Source: DATDCV01 sp036524155
GTDB lineage: Bacteria; Verrucomicrobiota; Verrucomicrobiia; Limisphaerales; UBA8199
Direction of reading: 5' to 3'
NCBI GenBank assembly: GCA_036524155.1
Contig: DATDCV010000569.1
Coordinates: 1 to 26,498 of the forward strand
DNA: 26,498 nucleotides
Below, one piece after another: positions 6,683 to 14,895 of the stretch. The translations under genes and the position numbers were made by a program. Numbering within the stretch: the first letter of the stretch is position 1; every line of letters starts with the position of its first letter. The notes under the pieces were generated by a model. It made no database searches. It worked only from the letters and a program-made list of their open reading frames with translations, and had not been told where the DNA came from.

Positions 6683-9037
6683 ATGAAATCCGGATCGCCC
6701 AGCCTCCCAGGGCAACCTCGGCCGGCCCCGGAGCCAGCGCCGGAGCGCGTTAGGGTAATCGGTGACGCCCTCCCCAGGCCGGCAGACGCACCGGAGGTTT
6801 CGGCCGCTTCCCCGCCAGCAGGAATAGCCGGCAAGCCCGCGTTCGTAGTCCTTACCGGCAATCCGAACTGCGGCAAAACGACTCTCTTCAACGCCTTGAC
6901 GGGCCTGCGGGCCAAGGTGGGGAATTACGCGGGGGTAACGGTCGAACGCAAGGAGGGGAAGCTGCTCGGCGCGCCCGCGGCGTTCAACGCGCGCGTGCTC
7001 GACCTTCCCGGCACCTACAGTTTGAGCCCGCACTCGCTGGACGAGCAAATTTCACGCGATGTCCTGCTCAATCGCCTGCCGGAGCTGCCCGCCCCGGCAC
7101 TGGTCGTGGTGGTAGTGGACGCCTCGAACCTCCAGCGGAACCTCTACTACACGACCCAGGTCGTGGAACTCGGCTACCGGACAATCGTCGCCCTCAACAT
7201 GGTCGATGTGGCAGAGAGCAACGGCCACCAAATCGACAGCGAGAAACTCGCCGCCGAATTGGGGGTGCCGGTGATCCCGATCGTCGCCAGCGAGGGCAAA
7301 GGCATCCCCGCGCTTCGCGAGGAACTTGTCCGGACGCTCGGCGCAAGCGCGCAGCCGCCCGGACGGCCTCGCCGGTTTTGCCGGGTGCCCGAAGCACTCG
7401 AGCGGGAAACCGAGACACTGGCAGGGCTGCTGGCGCGCGCATTTCACGAGCGCCGCGCACAGGCTTCAGCCGAGGCGCTGCTGATCCTGAGCAACGAGCG
7501 GGCGTTGGCCTCGAGCGCCCAGCATTACCCTGCCGCCATTCAGCAGGCGGTGACAGCCGCCCGCGAGCGGCTTGAGGCCTCCGCCGTCGATTGGCGGAGC
7601 GTGCCCATTGAAGGCCGCTACGCCTCAGTGTCCGAGCTCCAGCAAGCCGTGACGACGGAACTGGCGCCGCCCGGCGAGACATTCAGCGACAAACTGGACC
7701 GGGTGCTGACCCATAAGCTTTGGGGCACGCTGGTCTTTGTCGGAGTGATGCTGCTGATGTTCCAGAGCATTTTCACCTTCGCGCGGATCCCGATGGAGGC
7801 GCTGCAAACGGCGGTCGACTGGTTTGGAAACGCCTTGGGCCGGCTGATTCCGCCCGGCGATTTGAACAGCCTGCTGATCGACGGGATCGTCGCGGGCGTG
7901 GGGGCAGTGGTGGTGTTCCTGCCGCAAATCCTGCTTTTGTTCCTGTTTATCGGCTTCCTCGAGGACACCGGCTACATGGCGCGCGCCGCTTTCCTGATGG
8001 ACCGGCTAATGAGCAAAGTCGGCCTGCACGGCAAGAGTTTCATACCGATGCTGAGTTCCTTTGCCTGCGCCATTCCTGGAATCATGGCGACCCGTACAAT
8101 CGAGAGTCCCAAGGACCGGCTCGTAACCATTCTCATATCCCCGCTGATGAGCTGCTCGGCGCGCCTGCCGGTTTACACGCTGCTCATCGCGGCATGCATT
8201 CCCAACAGGACGGTTCTGGGCATCCTGAAACTGAGCGGCCTGACCATGTTGTCAATGTACCTGCTGGGCATAGTCGTCGCGCTGCTGATGGCGTGGGTGT
8301 TCAAGAAGACTCTGCTCAAAGGGGAACCGCCGCTGCTGATCATGGAGTTACCTCCGTACAAACGGCCCGGGTTGCCGGTCGTGCTGCGGCACATGTGGGA
8401 CCGGTCGAAGCTGTTCCTGCGCCGTGCCGGCACCGTCATCCTGGGGATCAACATCCTGTTGTGGTTCCTGGCGACTTACCCCCGCAGCGCCGCGATCCAG
8501 GGTGAATTCGCCTCGAAACGGGCGGCGATTGAAAGCTCCAGCACGCTGGACGGCGCCGCCAAGAGGGAACAGTTAGTCGCGCTGACCAATGAAAAAGCCG
8601 GGGAAACGCTCCGGCACAGCTTCGCGGGCCATTTGGGCAGGCTGGTCGAACCGGTTATAGCGCCCTTGGGCTTCGATTGGAAAATCGGCATTGGCATCAT
8701 CTCCTCCTTTGCGGCGCGCGAGGTATTTGTCAGCACAATGTCGACAGTCTACAACGTGGGCAAGTACGACCGTTCGGAGTCGGGCATGAGCAGCCTGGCC
8801 AACACGCTCCGGGCACAACGTCACACGGACGGCACGCCGGTCTACACAACGCTGACGGCTCTGACGCTGATGGTATTCTATGTTTTCGCTCTCCAATGTG
8901 TTAGCACGGTGGCCGTAGTTCGGCGCGAGACGAATTCCTGGAGATGGCCTTTGTTCCAATGGGCCTACATGGGCGTGCTGGCTTGGACTCTGGCTTTTCT
9001 GACGTTACACATCGGCCGCCTCCTTGGCGGCGCCTGA
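6683..9037 (+). CDS. feoB: FeoB, ferrous iron transporter with GTPase domain
   Basis: This 784-residue inner-membrane Fe(II) transporter is close to the usual FeoB length. The N-terminal G domain has all the motifs: G1 GNPNCGKT (59-66), G2 threonine in GVTVE (84-88), G3 DLPG (107-110), G4 NMVD (172-175) and a G5-like VASEG (201-205). A helical regulatory region follows, and the membrane part starts near residue 347. Both conserved gate segments are present: CAIPGIMATR with C462, and LMSCSARLPVY with C491. A later FAAREVFVSTM repeat-like segment is also seen. The start at ATG 6683 has AGGGG (6669-6673) at good spacing, which leaves a proline/alanine-rich N-terminal extension of about 50 residues before the G domain. 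It ends the feo operon; no feoC-like gene follows. Confidence 0.97.
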   Translation: MKSGSPSLPGQPRPAPEPAPERVRVIGDALPRPADAPEVSAASPPAGIAGKPAFVVLTGNPNCGKTTLFNALTGLRAKVGNYAGVTVERKEGKLLGAPAAFNARVLDLPGTYSLSPHSLDEQISRDVLLNRLPELPAPALVVVVVDASNLQRNLYYTTQVVELGYRTIVALNMVDVAESNGHQIDSEKLAAELGVPVIPIVASEGKGIPALREELVRTLGASAQPPGRPRRFCRVPEALERETETLAGLLARAFHERRAQASAEALLILSNERALASSAQHYPAAIQQAVTAARERLEASAVDWRSVPIEGRYASVSELQQAVTTELAPPGETFSDKLDRVLTHKLWGTLVFVGVMLLMFQSIFTFARIPMEALQTAVDWFGNALGRLIPPGDLNSLLIDGIVAGVGAVVVFLPQILLLFLFIGFLEDTGYMARAAFLMDRLMSKVGLHGKSFIPMLSSFACAIPGIMATRTIESPKDRLVTILISPLMSCSARLPVYTLLIAACIPNRTVLGILKLSGLTMLSMYLLGIVVALLMAWVFKKTLLKGEPPLLIMELPPYKRPGLPVVLRHMWDRSKLFLRRAGTVILGINILLWFLATYPRSAAIQGEFASKRAAIESSSTLDGAAKREQLVALTNEKAGETLRHSFAGHLGRLVEPVIAPLGFDWKIGIGIISSFAAREVFVSTMSTVYNVGKYDRSESGMSSLANTLRAQRHTDGTPVYTTLTALTLMVFYVFALQCVSTVAVVRRETNSWRWPLFQWAYMGVLAWTLAFLTLHIGRLLGGA

Positions 9038-9234
9038 CCGGCGTATTCCCGGGCGAGAACGTGTGCTTACGCAGCCTGTTGGCCCGCAAGCACCAAGGCC
9101 GCGCTCAATCTCCCCGCCGGCACCCCGGCTCACAAGCCGCAGCGGTGGATCGCAGCCGCCGGCCAGCCCACGAACTAATGTTCCGCGTTCTCAGAATCAC
9201 TTCGTCGCAAGCTCATTTTGTGCACATTTTTTGC

Positions 9235-9262
9235 TTGCAAAACAGGCAATTCGGAAAATAAT
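9235..9262 (+). promoter_or_regulatory. Possible promoter of the prepilin-like gene
   Basis: TTGCAA (9235-9240), a 16-base spacer and AATAAT (9257-9262) lie in an AT-rich island upstream of the prepilin-like gene. That island contrasts sharply with the surrounding GC-rich DNA. The rest of the gap after feoB (9038-9300) shows no gene and no convincing terminator. Confidence 0.45.
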
Positions 9263-9300
9263 ATAAGACAGTAGCAAAAGCCTTGCAGAATTGGCGTAAA

Positions 9301-10080
9301 ATGCTTGCGGGTAAGTCAATTCGACGGCGGGGTTTTACATTGATCGAACTCCTGGCCGTCATCGCGACGATTGCGATTCTAGCGTCCCTGTTGTTGCCCA
9401 TCCTCGGCAGGGTCAAGGTCAAAGCACAACGTACGGCCTGTTCCTCTAACCTCCACCAACTCGGTCTCGCGTGGGTGATGTATTACAATGATAACGGAGG
9501 CTCCCTGGCCGAGTCATACCCCGTCAACAACCCGGATGTGTGGGTTCAGGGTGACATGACCAAACTTGCGGAGGCAGGCGACGCCGGCCTCATCCGGGAA
9601 GGCAAACTTTACCACTACAACCAGAACACCTCGATTTACCTTTGCCCGGCGGACCGGGGCGTCTCGATCGGCGGGGAGAACGTGCCGACGGTGCGCAGTT
9701 ACTCAATGAATGCGTTCATGGGAGCCCGGGACGCAACCGTTGGTCCGATCCCCGCTACCGCGGCCGCTTACGTCCCGTTCTTCGCGAAGGACTCAGACCT
9801 CCCGCACCCGTCCGAACGATGGGTGTTGCTCGACGAGGACGAGCGCAGCATCAACGACGGGTTTTTCGTGACCGACCCGGACGGAAGACTGTGGGTTGAT
9901 TTTCCCGCGATCTCCGGCGCGCGCCATAATTACACTTACGGACTGAGTTTTGCGGATGGGCACTCCGAGATCTGGCGCCATCACGACCCGCGTACACTGC
10001 GCGTGGCGGCCAACCGCACGGAACAATCCGGCAACAAAGACCTCGAGCGCCTGGCACGGGCGAGCACAGTTAAAAAGTGA
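9301..10080 (+). CDS. Type II/IV prepilin-like protein with H-X9-DG motif
   Basis: This 259-residue protein has a class III signal: basic n-region, cleavage after G11 in RRRG/FTLIELL, glutamate at +5 of the mature protein, and a hydrophobic helix ending in LLLPIL. The rest fits the PVC-group DUF1559-type family: ACSSNLHQLGLAW after the helix, LCPADRG in the middle, and an H-X9-DG motif near the end (H209, D219, G220). Such proteins are processed by a prepilin peptidase and are found as many paralogues, probably pseudopilins of a type II-like export system. ATG 9301 was chosen; an in-frame TTG at 9283 would add six residues, and neither has a good ribosome binding site. No pilus or secretion gene lies nearby, so it is an orphan copy. 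Confidence 0.9.
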   Translation: MLAGKSIRRRGFTLIELLAVIATIAILASLLLPILGRVKVKAQRTACSSNLHQLGLAWVMYYNDNGGSLAESYPVNNPDVWVQGDMTKLAEAGDAGLIREGKLYHYNQNTSIYLCPADRGVSIGGENVPTVRSYSMNAFMGARDATVGPIPATAAAYVPFFAKDSDLPHPSERWVLLDEDERSINDGFFVTDPDGRLWVDFPAISGARHNYTYGLSFADGHSEIWRHHDPRTLRVAANRTEQSGNKDLERLARASTVKK

Positions 10081-10217
10081 GGTCGGAGCGTTGACGTGCC
10101 GCAACGCGGAGGTCCCCACAGGCTTCGACAGAGTCCGCGTTTCCCGCGACCGTCTATTTCTCCGCTTCTTTCGGGCCTTCTTCCCCAACAAGAGCAGTGG
10201 CGTGGACCGAGCCGCCG

Positions 10218-10874
10218 CTATTTTCGCAAGTACTTTGCCACAGCCTCTCCCCGTGAGTGCACATGCAGCTTTGAGTAGATGCCTTTGATATGAATGCGGA
10301 TCGTGTCGATGCTCAATGATAGCGTGTCGGCGATTTCCTTGTAGGGCGCTCCCCGCGCGAGGTGTTCGAGGACTTCCCGCTCGCGCTGGGACAGCCTGCC
10401 AATCTCCTGATGGTTCCGGCCACGCTGGTTGAAGTATTGCACCACCTTCCGGGCGATATGGCCGGTCATGGGCGAATTACCCCGGTAAACATCGGCGATG
10501 GCCTCCAGGATCCCGGCGCGCGGAGTGCGCTTGAGCAGGTAACCGCTCGCCCCCGCGAGCAGTGAATTGAAAATTCGCTCGCTATCTTCGTAAACGGTGA
10601 GCATCAGGATGAGGGTCGAGGGAACGAGGGCTTTGACCTGCCGCACGCATTCGATGCCGTCCATTTTCGGCAGGTTGATATCCATCAGGATAACGTCCGG
10701 TGGCTGCGACGCGACCTGAGCGAGGGCCTCCTCCGCGCTGCGGTACGAGCCACAACAAAGGAAGCCTTCCGCTTCCCGTATCTGCGACGCCAGATTCTCT
10801 CGAATCCAGTCGTCGTCTTCCACGATCGCAACTTTGATTGGCACAGCGCTCGTCGTTGGTCTCAATTCTCTCAT
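10218..10874 (-). CDS. NarL/FixJ-family response regulator
   Basis: This is a 218-residue two-component response regulator. The receiver domain (about 13-130) has the acidic pocket EDDD (19-22), phospho-acceptor D65 in VILMD, T93 and K115. The LuxR-type helix-turn-helix (about 161-216) begins LSQREREVLEHLARG and contains YKEIADTLSLS and the recognition helix TIRIHIKGIYSKL. It should bind DNA after phosphorylation, most likely by the kinase encoded 124 bases upstream on the same strand, whose HisKA_3-type core normally pairs with this class. The start at 10874 has GTGGGGCG just upstream. The gap between the two genes (10875-10998) contains a weak inverted repeat, ACACG...TGTGT (10896-10909), but nothing conclusive. 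It is transcribed convergently with the prepilin gene; the gap 10081-10217 shows no clear terminator. Confidence 0.94.
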   Translation of the reverse strand: MRELRPTTSAVPIKVAIVEDDDWIRENLASQIREAEGFLCCGSYRSAEEALAQVASQPPDVILMDINLPKMDGIECVRQVKALVPSTLILMLTVYEDSERIFNSLLAGASGYLLKRTPRAGILEAIADVYRGNSPMTGHIARKVVQYFNQRGRNHQEIGRLSQREREVLEHLARGAPYKEIADTLSLSIDTIRIHIKGIYSKLHVHSRGEAVAKYLRK

Positions 10875-10998
10875 TCAAACGCCCCACGGCAATTCACACG
10901 AATATGTGTATCCCGCAACCGGGCGGGCCTGCGGCTCCGGGTGATCCCCTCGCGAGGCGAGCGGAGACAAGCCGGCTGCCGGTCCTGCGGTTCCCTGG

Positions 10999-13900
10999 CT
11001 AGCCGGCATCGACACGCATGCGGATGGTGGTGCCCGACCCCGGTATGCTGCGCAATTGCAGGCTGCCGCCGATCTGCTCGAGGCGCTGCTTGAGGTTCCG
11101 CATTCCTTCGCCCGCAGACCGGTTTTGAGCCGGATCGAACCCTTTGCCGTTGTCGGAAATGGTTACGGTAACGGCCGAGCCCTCAACGGCCAGCGCGATA
11201 CGGACCTCCGAGGCCGCCGCGTGCTTCAGCACGTTGTTGAGAGCCTCTTTAATGGTCATGAAAAGGTTGTGACGCACTTCAGTCGAGATCGACAAATCAG
11301 GCAATTGAGTCGGCAAATCCAGGCGGCACCGCACGCCGGTATCCTCGAAGTATTCCTGGGCATAGTGAAGGATGTAATTGGCGAGGTTATCGAGCGTATC
11401 GTTGCGCGGGTTAATGGTCCAAACCACTTCGTCCATGGCCTGGATGACCTCACGCGTGGCTTGCGAGATGGAGCGGACCTGAGGCTTGATGCGGTCCGCA
11501 TCGGCGGTTTGCCGGTCAACCTGCTCGGTGATCATCGCGACCTTGGTCAGCCGGGCCCCTACGTCATCATGGAGATTGGCGGCGATTTCGACTCGCAGCC
11601 GCTCGATCTCACGCAGTCGCGCAATGCGGAGCCGGTAGACGACCCCGAGGAGCAGGCAGAGGCTGGCGGCGACCCCCGTTTGGAACCACCACGTCTGCCA
11701 ATAATGCGGCAGCAGCACCAAGGCAACCGCCGCGCCAGTGTGATTCCAGACACCGTCGTTGTTGCAGGCGACAACCCGGAACCAATAGGAGCCGGGCCCC
11801 AGATTGTTGTAATGGGCAACGCGTTCCGGGCCGGCATCGTTCCAACCTGAATCGGCCCCCTCGAGCACGTACTTGAAGCGGTTCTTTTCCGGGGCCTGGA
11901 GGCTTAACGCGGTATACCGGATCTCCAACTCGCCCCGCCCCGGGGCGATTCGGATCTGCTCGACCGCGGCCTCGCCTGCCTGGCGGCTCGACCTCATCCC
12001 GGCAAGGCCGCGCGGTTGCAGCTTTTTGTCGGCCCGGATTTCTTCGATGACCACCGGCGGCGGCTTTTCGTTGGTGCCGATCCGCGACTCGACACGAACC
12101 ACGCCGCGAATGGTCGGGAACCAAAGCCTCCCGTCCCTGGCTTTCCAGCCTGCCGGCTTGGCGACCCCATTGCACTGCACGCTCACCAGCCCGTCGGCTT
12201 TGCCGAAAGCAGTGCAGGCGAGGGTCTTTTTCGCCCCGCGGTCGAGTTCATCGAAATCCCGTTTCGCGACGCGGAAAATCCCCTGACGGCAGCTCATCCA
12301 GAAGAACCCCAAGTCGTCTTCGAGGATTTCGTAAACTTCGTCGCTGAACAGGCCGTCGCGGGTGGTATAGGCCCTGAGCTTGCCCCCCCGCAAGCGGTTG
12401 AGGCCGCCGCCTCGCGTTCCAACCCAAAGCGTGCCGTCCGCGTCCGGATGGAGCGCGGAAACCGGTTTGGAGGTGGGGAGGCGGTCGAAAGTCGACAGGT
12501 TCCAGCGGCTCAGGCCGCCCTCCGTCCCCACCCAGAGGTTACCCTTTGCATCCTCGCAGATAGCCTCGACTGAGTTTGCGGCCAATCCGTTAGTGACGCC
12601 ATAGGTGTCGATCTTATCCTTGCTTACTCGGTTGAGCCCTTCGCGGGTGCCCACCCAGAGCGCGCCCTCACGGTCCTCATGTATGACGCAGATGGGCGCG
12701 CTGATGAGGCCGGTCTGCAGCGGATAAGCAGTTCGGACTTCGCCGGCGAGTGAATTGAGCCCGCCGACAAAGTCCATCCCGATCCAGAGCTTCCCATCCC
12801 GGGTCTGACAAAGTGACAGAACCGAATCCCGGGCGATGTTCGTTTCGGGAAAAACCGTCACCTTGTTTCCCTCGAGCAGATTCACCCCTCCGCCCCAGAT
12901 CCCCAGCCACATCGCGTCCGACGTCTGGTCTTCAAGGACGGAGATGACGTTGTTGCCGCTGAGGCCCTGTTGGGTCGTGAAAGTGGTGAAGCGGGCGGGA
13001 TTGAGCCGGTAAAGTCCGTCCCGGCCACCGACCCAAAGGTTGCCTTCACGATCGGCCATAACGGTGTTCACCAGGTCGCCAAAGACGGCTTCGCGATTCG
13101 GCCACGGGTGTACATGGCCGTCAACAATCCGGGCTAATCCACCATAAGTGCCGACCCAGATTTGCCCCGAGCCGTCCTCGAAAACGCAATTCACGATGTG
13201 GTCGGGCAAACCCTCGGCAGTCGTATAGAGGTGGCCCATCCCGCCAGCCTCCACGCCCGTCTCGTTCACTCGACCCGCGTCCCACGCTCCTCCACTCTTC
13301 AGGCAGTGCAATCCGTCAGCAGAACCCATCCATAGGGTCCCGCGCCGATCTTGATGGACAGCTCGAAGCGCGTTCCGGTTCCACCCCCCCGCGAAGGTCA
13401 CCGTCGAAAAGACACTTTCATCCATTGGGCCCGGCGCCTTACCGGTCCCCAATTTCCTCCCCGCCGCCCTCCCTTTCTTTCCCAGCGTGCTTAAGCCTCG
13501 TTTCGTAGCCGCGCGTAACAACCCGTCCCCGCCCTCGCTGAGCGCACGCACGGAGTTATCCCCGAGTCCTTGCGCCACGGTGAAGTTCGTCAGATACCCC
13601 TGACGATAGGCGGCCAGGCCGCGTTCCGTGCCGACCCACATTTGGCCGTCACCGTCCTCGAGCAAGCAGCGAACCTGGTCGCTGGGAAGCCCGTTAAATT
13701 GCGACAGCCTCGTGTACCTGCTCTCTCTGAATCGAAAAACTCCAAGCCCCTCAGTGCCGATCCACAGAGTTCCGTCCCGGGAAACCGCCAAGGCCGTGAC
13801 CCACGCATGCGCCAGCCCGGACGCGTCGGGGTCGTCGACCGCCGTGAATCGCACCCCGTCAAATCGAGCCAACCCGCCCCGAGTGCCCACCCACAGATAC

Positions 13901-14130
13901 CCGTCCGGGGTCTGGGCTATCGCGTGTACCGAATTCTGTGGCAGGCCGTCGTCGGTTTGCCACATGGTCACCGAATAAGGCAGCAGTTTCTCGTTAGGCG
14001 CGCACAGGCCCGCAAAGGGAAGCGCCCCAACTGATAACGCCAGAATTAGCTTCCACCGTGGCAGCCCCGCTGTTAGAACACGCCCAGGCACCCAGACAGC
14101 ATAATCAGCCCGACACGAATTGCGAACCAT
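10999..14130 (-). CDS. Two-component sensor histidine kinase with double beta-propeller sensor
   Basis: This is a membrane sensor kinase of 1043 residues from the chosen ATG at 14130. The frame is open to 14244, and that start or one at 14187 is possible. The N-terminus is signal-like: PRWKLILALSVGALPFAGLCA. The periplasmic part carries about 14 repeats of the form G-x-LWVGT-x-GGL-x-R-x, enough for two seven-bladed propellers. It is followed by a Y_Y_Y-type domain (about 700-805, with LGPGSYWFRV) and a single membrane helix (about 816-834). The cytoplasmic kinase has the phospho-acceptor H854 in NLHDDVG (HisKA_3), N box EALNNVLKHA (962-971), G1 box DNGKG (993-997) and G2 box GEGM (1007-1010). 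No receiver or DNA-binding domain is fused, which fits the separate regulator just downstream. Relatives in other phyla often sense carbohydrates; the ligand here is unknown. Confidence 0.92.
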   Translation of the reverse strand: MVRNSCRADYAVWVPGRVLTAGLPRWKLILALSVGALPFAGLCAPNEKLLPYSVTMWQTDDGLPQNSVHAIAQTPDGYLWVGTRGGLARFDGVRFTAVDDPDASGLAHAWVTALAVSRDGTLWIGTEGLGVFRFRESRYTRLSQFNGLPSDQVRCLLEDGDGQMWVGTERGLAAYRQGYLTNFTVAQGLGDNSVRALSEGGDGLLRAATKRGLSTLGKKGRAAGRKLGTGKAPGPMDESVFSTVTFAGGWNRNALRAVHQDRRGTLWMGSADGLHCLKSGGAWDAGRVNETGVEAGGMGHLYTTAEGLPDHIVNCVFEDGSGQIWVGTYGGLARIVDGHVHPWPNREAVFGDLVNTVMADREGNLWVGGRDGLYRLNPARFTTFTTQQGLSGNNVISVLEDQTSDAMWLGIWGGGVNLLEGNKVTVFPETNIARDSVLSLCQTRDGKLWIGMDFVGGLNSLAGEVRTAYPLQTGLISAPICVIHEDREGALWVGTREGLNRVSKDKIDTYGVTNGLAANSVEAICEDAKGNLWVGTEGGLSRWNLSTFDRLPTSKPVSALHPDADGTLWVGTRGGGLNRLRGGKLRAYTTRDGLFSDEVYEILEDDLGFFWMSCRQGIFRVAKRDFDELDRGAKKTLACTAFGKADGLVSVQCNGVAKPAGWKARDGRLWFPTIRGVVRVESRIGTNEKPPPVVIEEIRADKKLQPRGLAGMRSSRQAGEAAVEQIRIAPGRGELEIRYTALSLQAPEKNRFKYVLEGADSGWNDAGPERVAHYNNLGPGSYWFRVVACNNDGVWNHTGAAVALVLLPHYWQTWWFQTGVAASLCLLLGVVYRLRIARLREIERLRVEIAANLHDDVGARLTKVAMITEQVDRQTADADRIKPQVRSISQATREVIQAMDEVVWTINPRNDTLDNLANYILHYAQEYFEDTGVRCRLDLPTQLPDLSISTEVRHNLFMTIKEALNNVLKHAAASEVRIALAVEGSAVTVTISDNGKGFDPAQNRSAGEGMRNLKQRLEQIGGSLQLRSIPGSGTTIRMRVDAG

Positions 14131-14270
14131 TCTTAAGCGGTACCCGGGTCCATCGCTTCGATCCCCGGGCAGTTTTGTTCGGAGCATCGCCGGGGTTTTT
14201 TCGTCTAAGAGAATAGCCGCCCGGGTGTCGTATCCAGCAGACACGATGTGCTTTAGCGAGCCACGAGACC

Positions 14271-14296
14271 GGAACGGCTGGTCAACCTGGGCCTAA
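14271..14296 (+). promoter_or_regulatory. Possible ECF-type self-promoter of the sigma factor operon
   Basis: GGAAC (14271-14275), a 16-base spacer and CCTAA (14292-14296) resemble the GGAAC/TCTRA elements read by RpoE-like sigma factors. It lies 14 bases before the sigma factor ATG, so the leader would be very short. The remaining divergent gap from 14131 shows no gene. The match is partial and the spacing slightly short. Confidence 0.3.
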
Positions 14297-14310
14297 GCCC
14301 AACGCCGAGC

Positions 14311-14874
14311 ATGGCACTCATGCCGCCAGATCAAGCCAGCGCCGGTCCGCCCGAAGCAGAGCCGATCGAATCGTTGTTTTCGGCTCTGGAGTCGCCGCTT
14401 TTGAGCTACGCGCTCCGCCTGCTTGGCGAACGCAGCCTCGCCGAAGACATCGTTCAGGAAGCGTTCATGAGATTGCATGCACAGTTCGAGGAAGTGCGCG
14501 AGCCCCGCCGATGGCTCTACCGGACCGTGCACAATCTCGCCCTCAACCAGCGGCGGAACTCGGAGAAGATCGTGTCACTCGACCTTCCTCCCTCCTCCCC
14601 CGACCCCCGCCCCCCTACTCTCGACCCTCCTGATCCCCAGCCGTTGCCGGACGAACAGATCGCCCGCTGGGAAGGCATCGGGCTGGTGCGGTTGAGTTTG
14701 CAGACAATCGACGAGCGCAGCCGCGAGCTCATCCGGCTGAAATTTAACGAAGAGTTGTCCTACAAGGAAATCAGCGCCCGGACCGGGCTGACCACGGGCC
14801 ACGTCGGCTACCTGCTGCATCACGCGATCAAGGCCATCGCCGACGAATTGGCCAGGAATGGAATCGTGCCATGA
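14311..14874 (+). CDS. ECF-family RNA polymerase sigma factor
   Basis: This 187-residue sigma-70-family protein has only regions 2 and 4, as in ECF factors. Region 2 (about 20-83) shows LSYALRLLGERSLAEDIVQEAF and RRWLYRTVHNLALNQRR. Region 4 (about 125-180) shows LSLQTIDERSRELIRLKF, YKEISARTGL and the recognition helix TTGHVGYLLHHAIKAI. The two are joined by a proline-rich linker (91-113, PPSSPDPRPPTLDPPDP) encoded by a pyrimidine-rich tract that may be a dispersed-repeat remnant. The protein should direct RNA polymerase to a dedicated promoter set. It is the first gene of a four-gene co-directional block, and the next gene begins 21 bases later with an anti-sigma-like domain. An in-frame ATG at 14320 is an alternative start; neither has a strong ribosome binding site. 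Confidence 0.93.
   Translation: MALMPPDQASAGPPEAEPIESLFSALESPLLSYALRLLGERSLAEDIVQEAFMRLHAQFEEVREPRRWLYRTVHNLALNQRRNSEKIVSLDLPPSSPDPRPPTLDPPDPQPLPDEQIARWEGIGLVRLSLQTIDERSRELIRLKFNEELSYKEISARTGLTTGHVGYLLHHAIKAIADELARNGIVP
14581..14643 (+). repeat. Proline-coding low-complexity tract inside the sigma factor linker
   Basis: This C-rich pyrimidine tract encodes DPRPPTLDPPDPQP between sigma regions 2 and 4. It resembles PSTLDPRPSTLD-type low-complexity stretches that I recall from verrucomicrobial genes. That link is from memory, not a search. Confidence 0.4.
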
Positions 14875-14895
14875 GCTTTCCACCTTTGAACCTTA

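Noticed and set aside
14163..14201. CCCCGG...CCGGGG followed by six T's, resembling a terminator
   Set aside because: The stem is only 6 bp with a 21-base loop, and no plus-strand gene lies upstream to be terminated.
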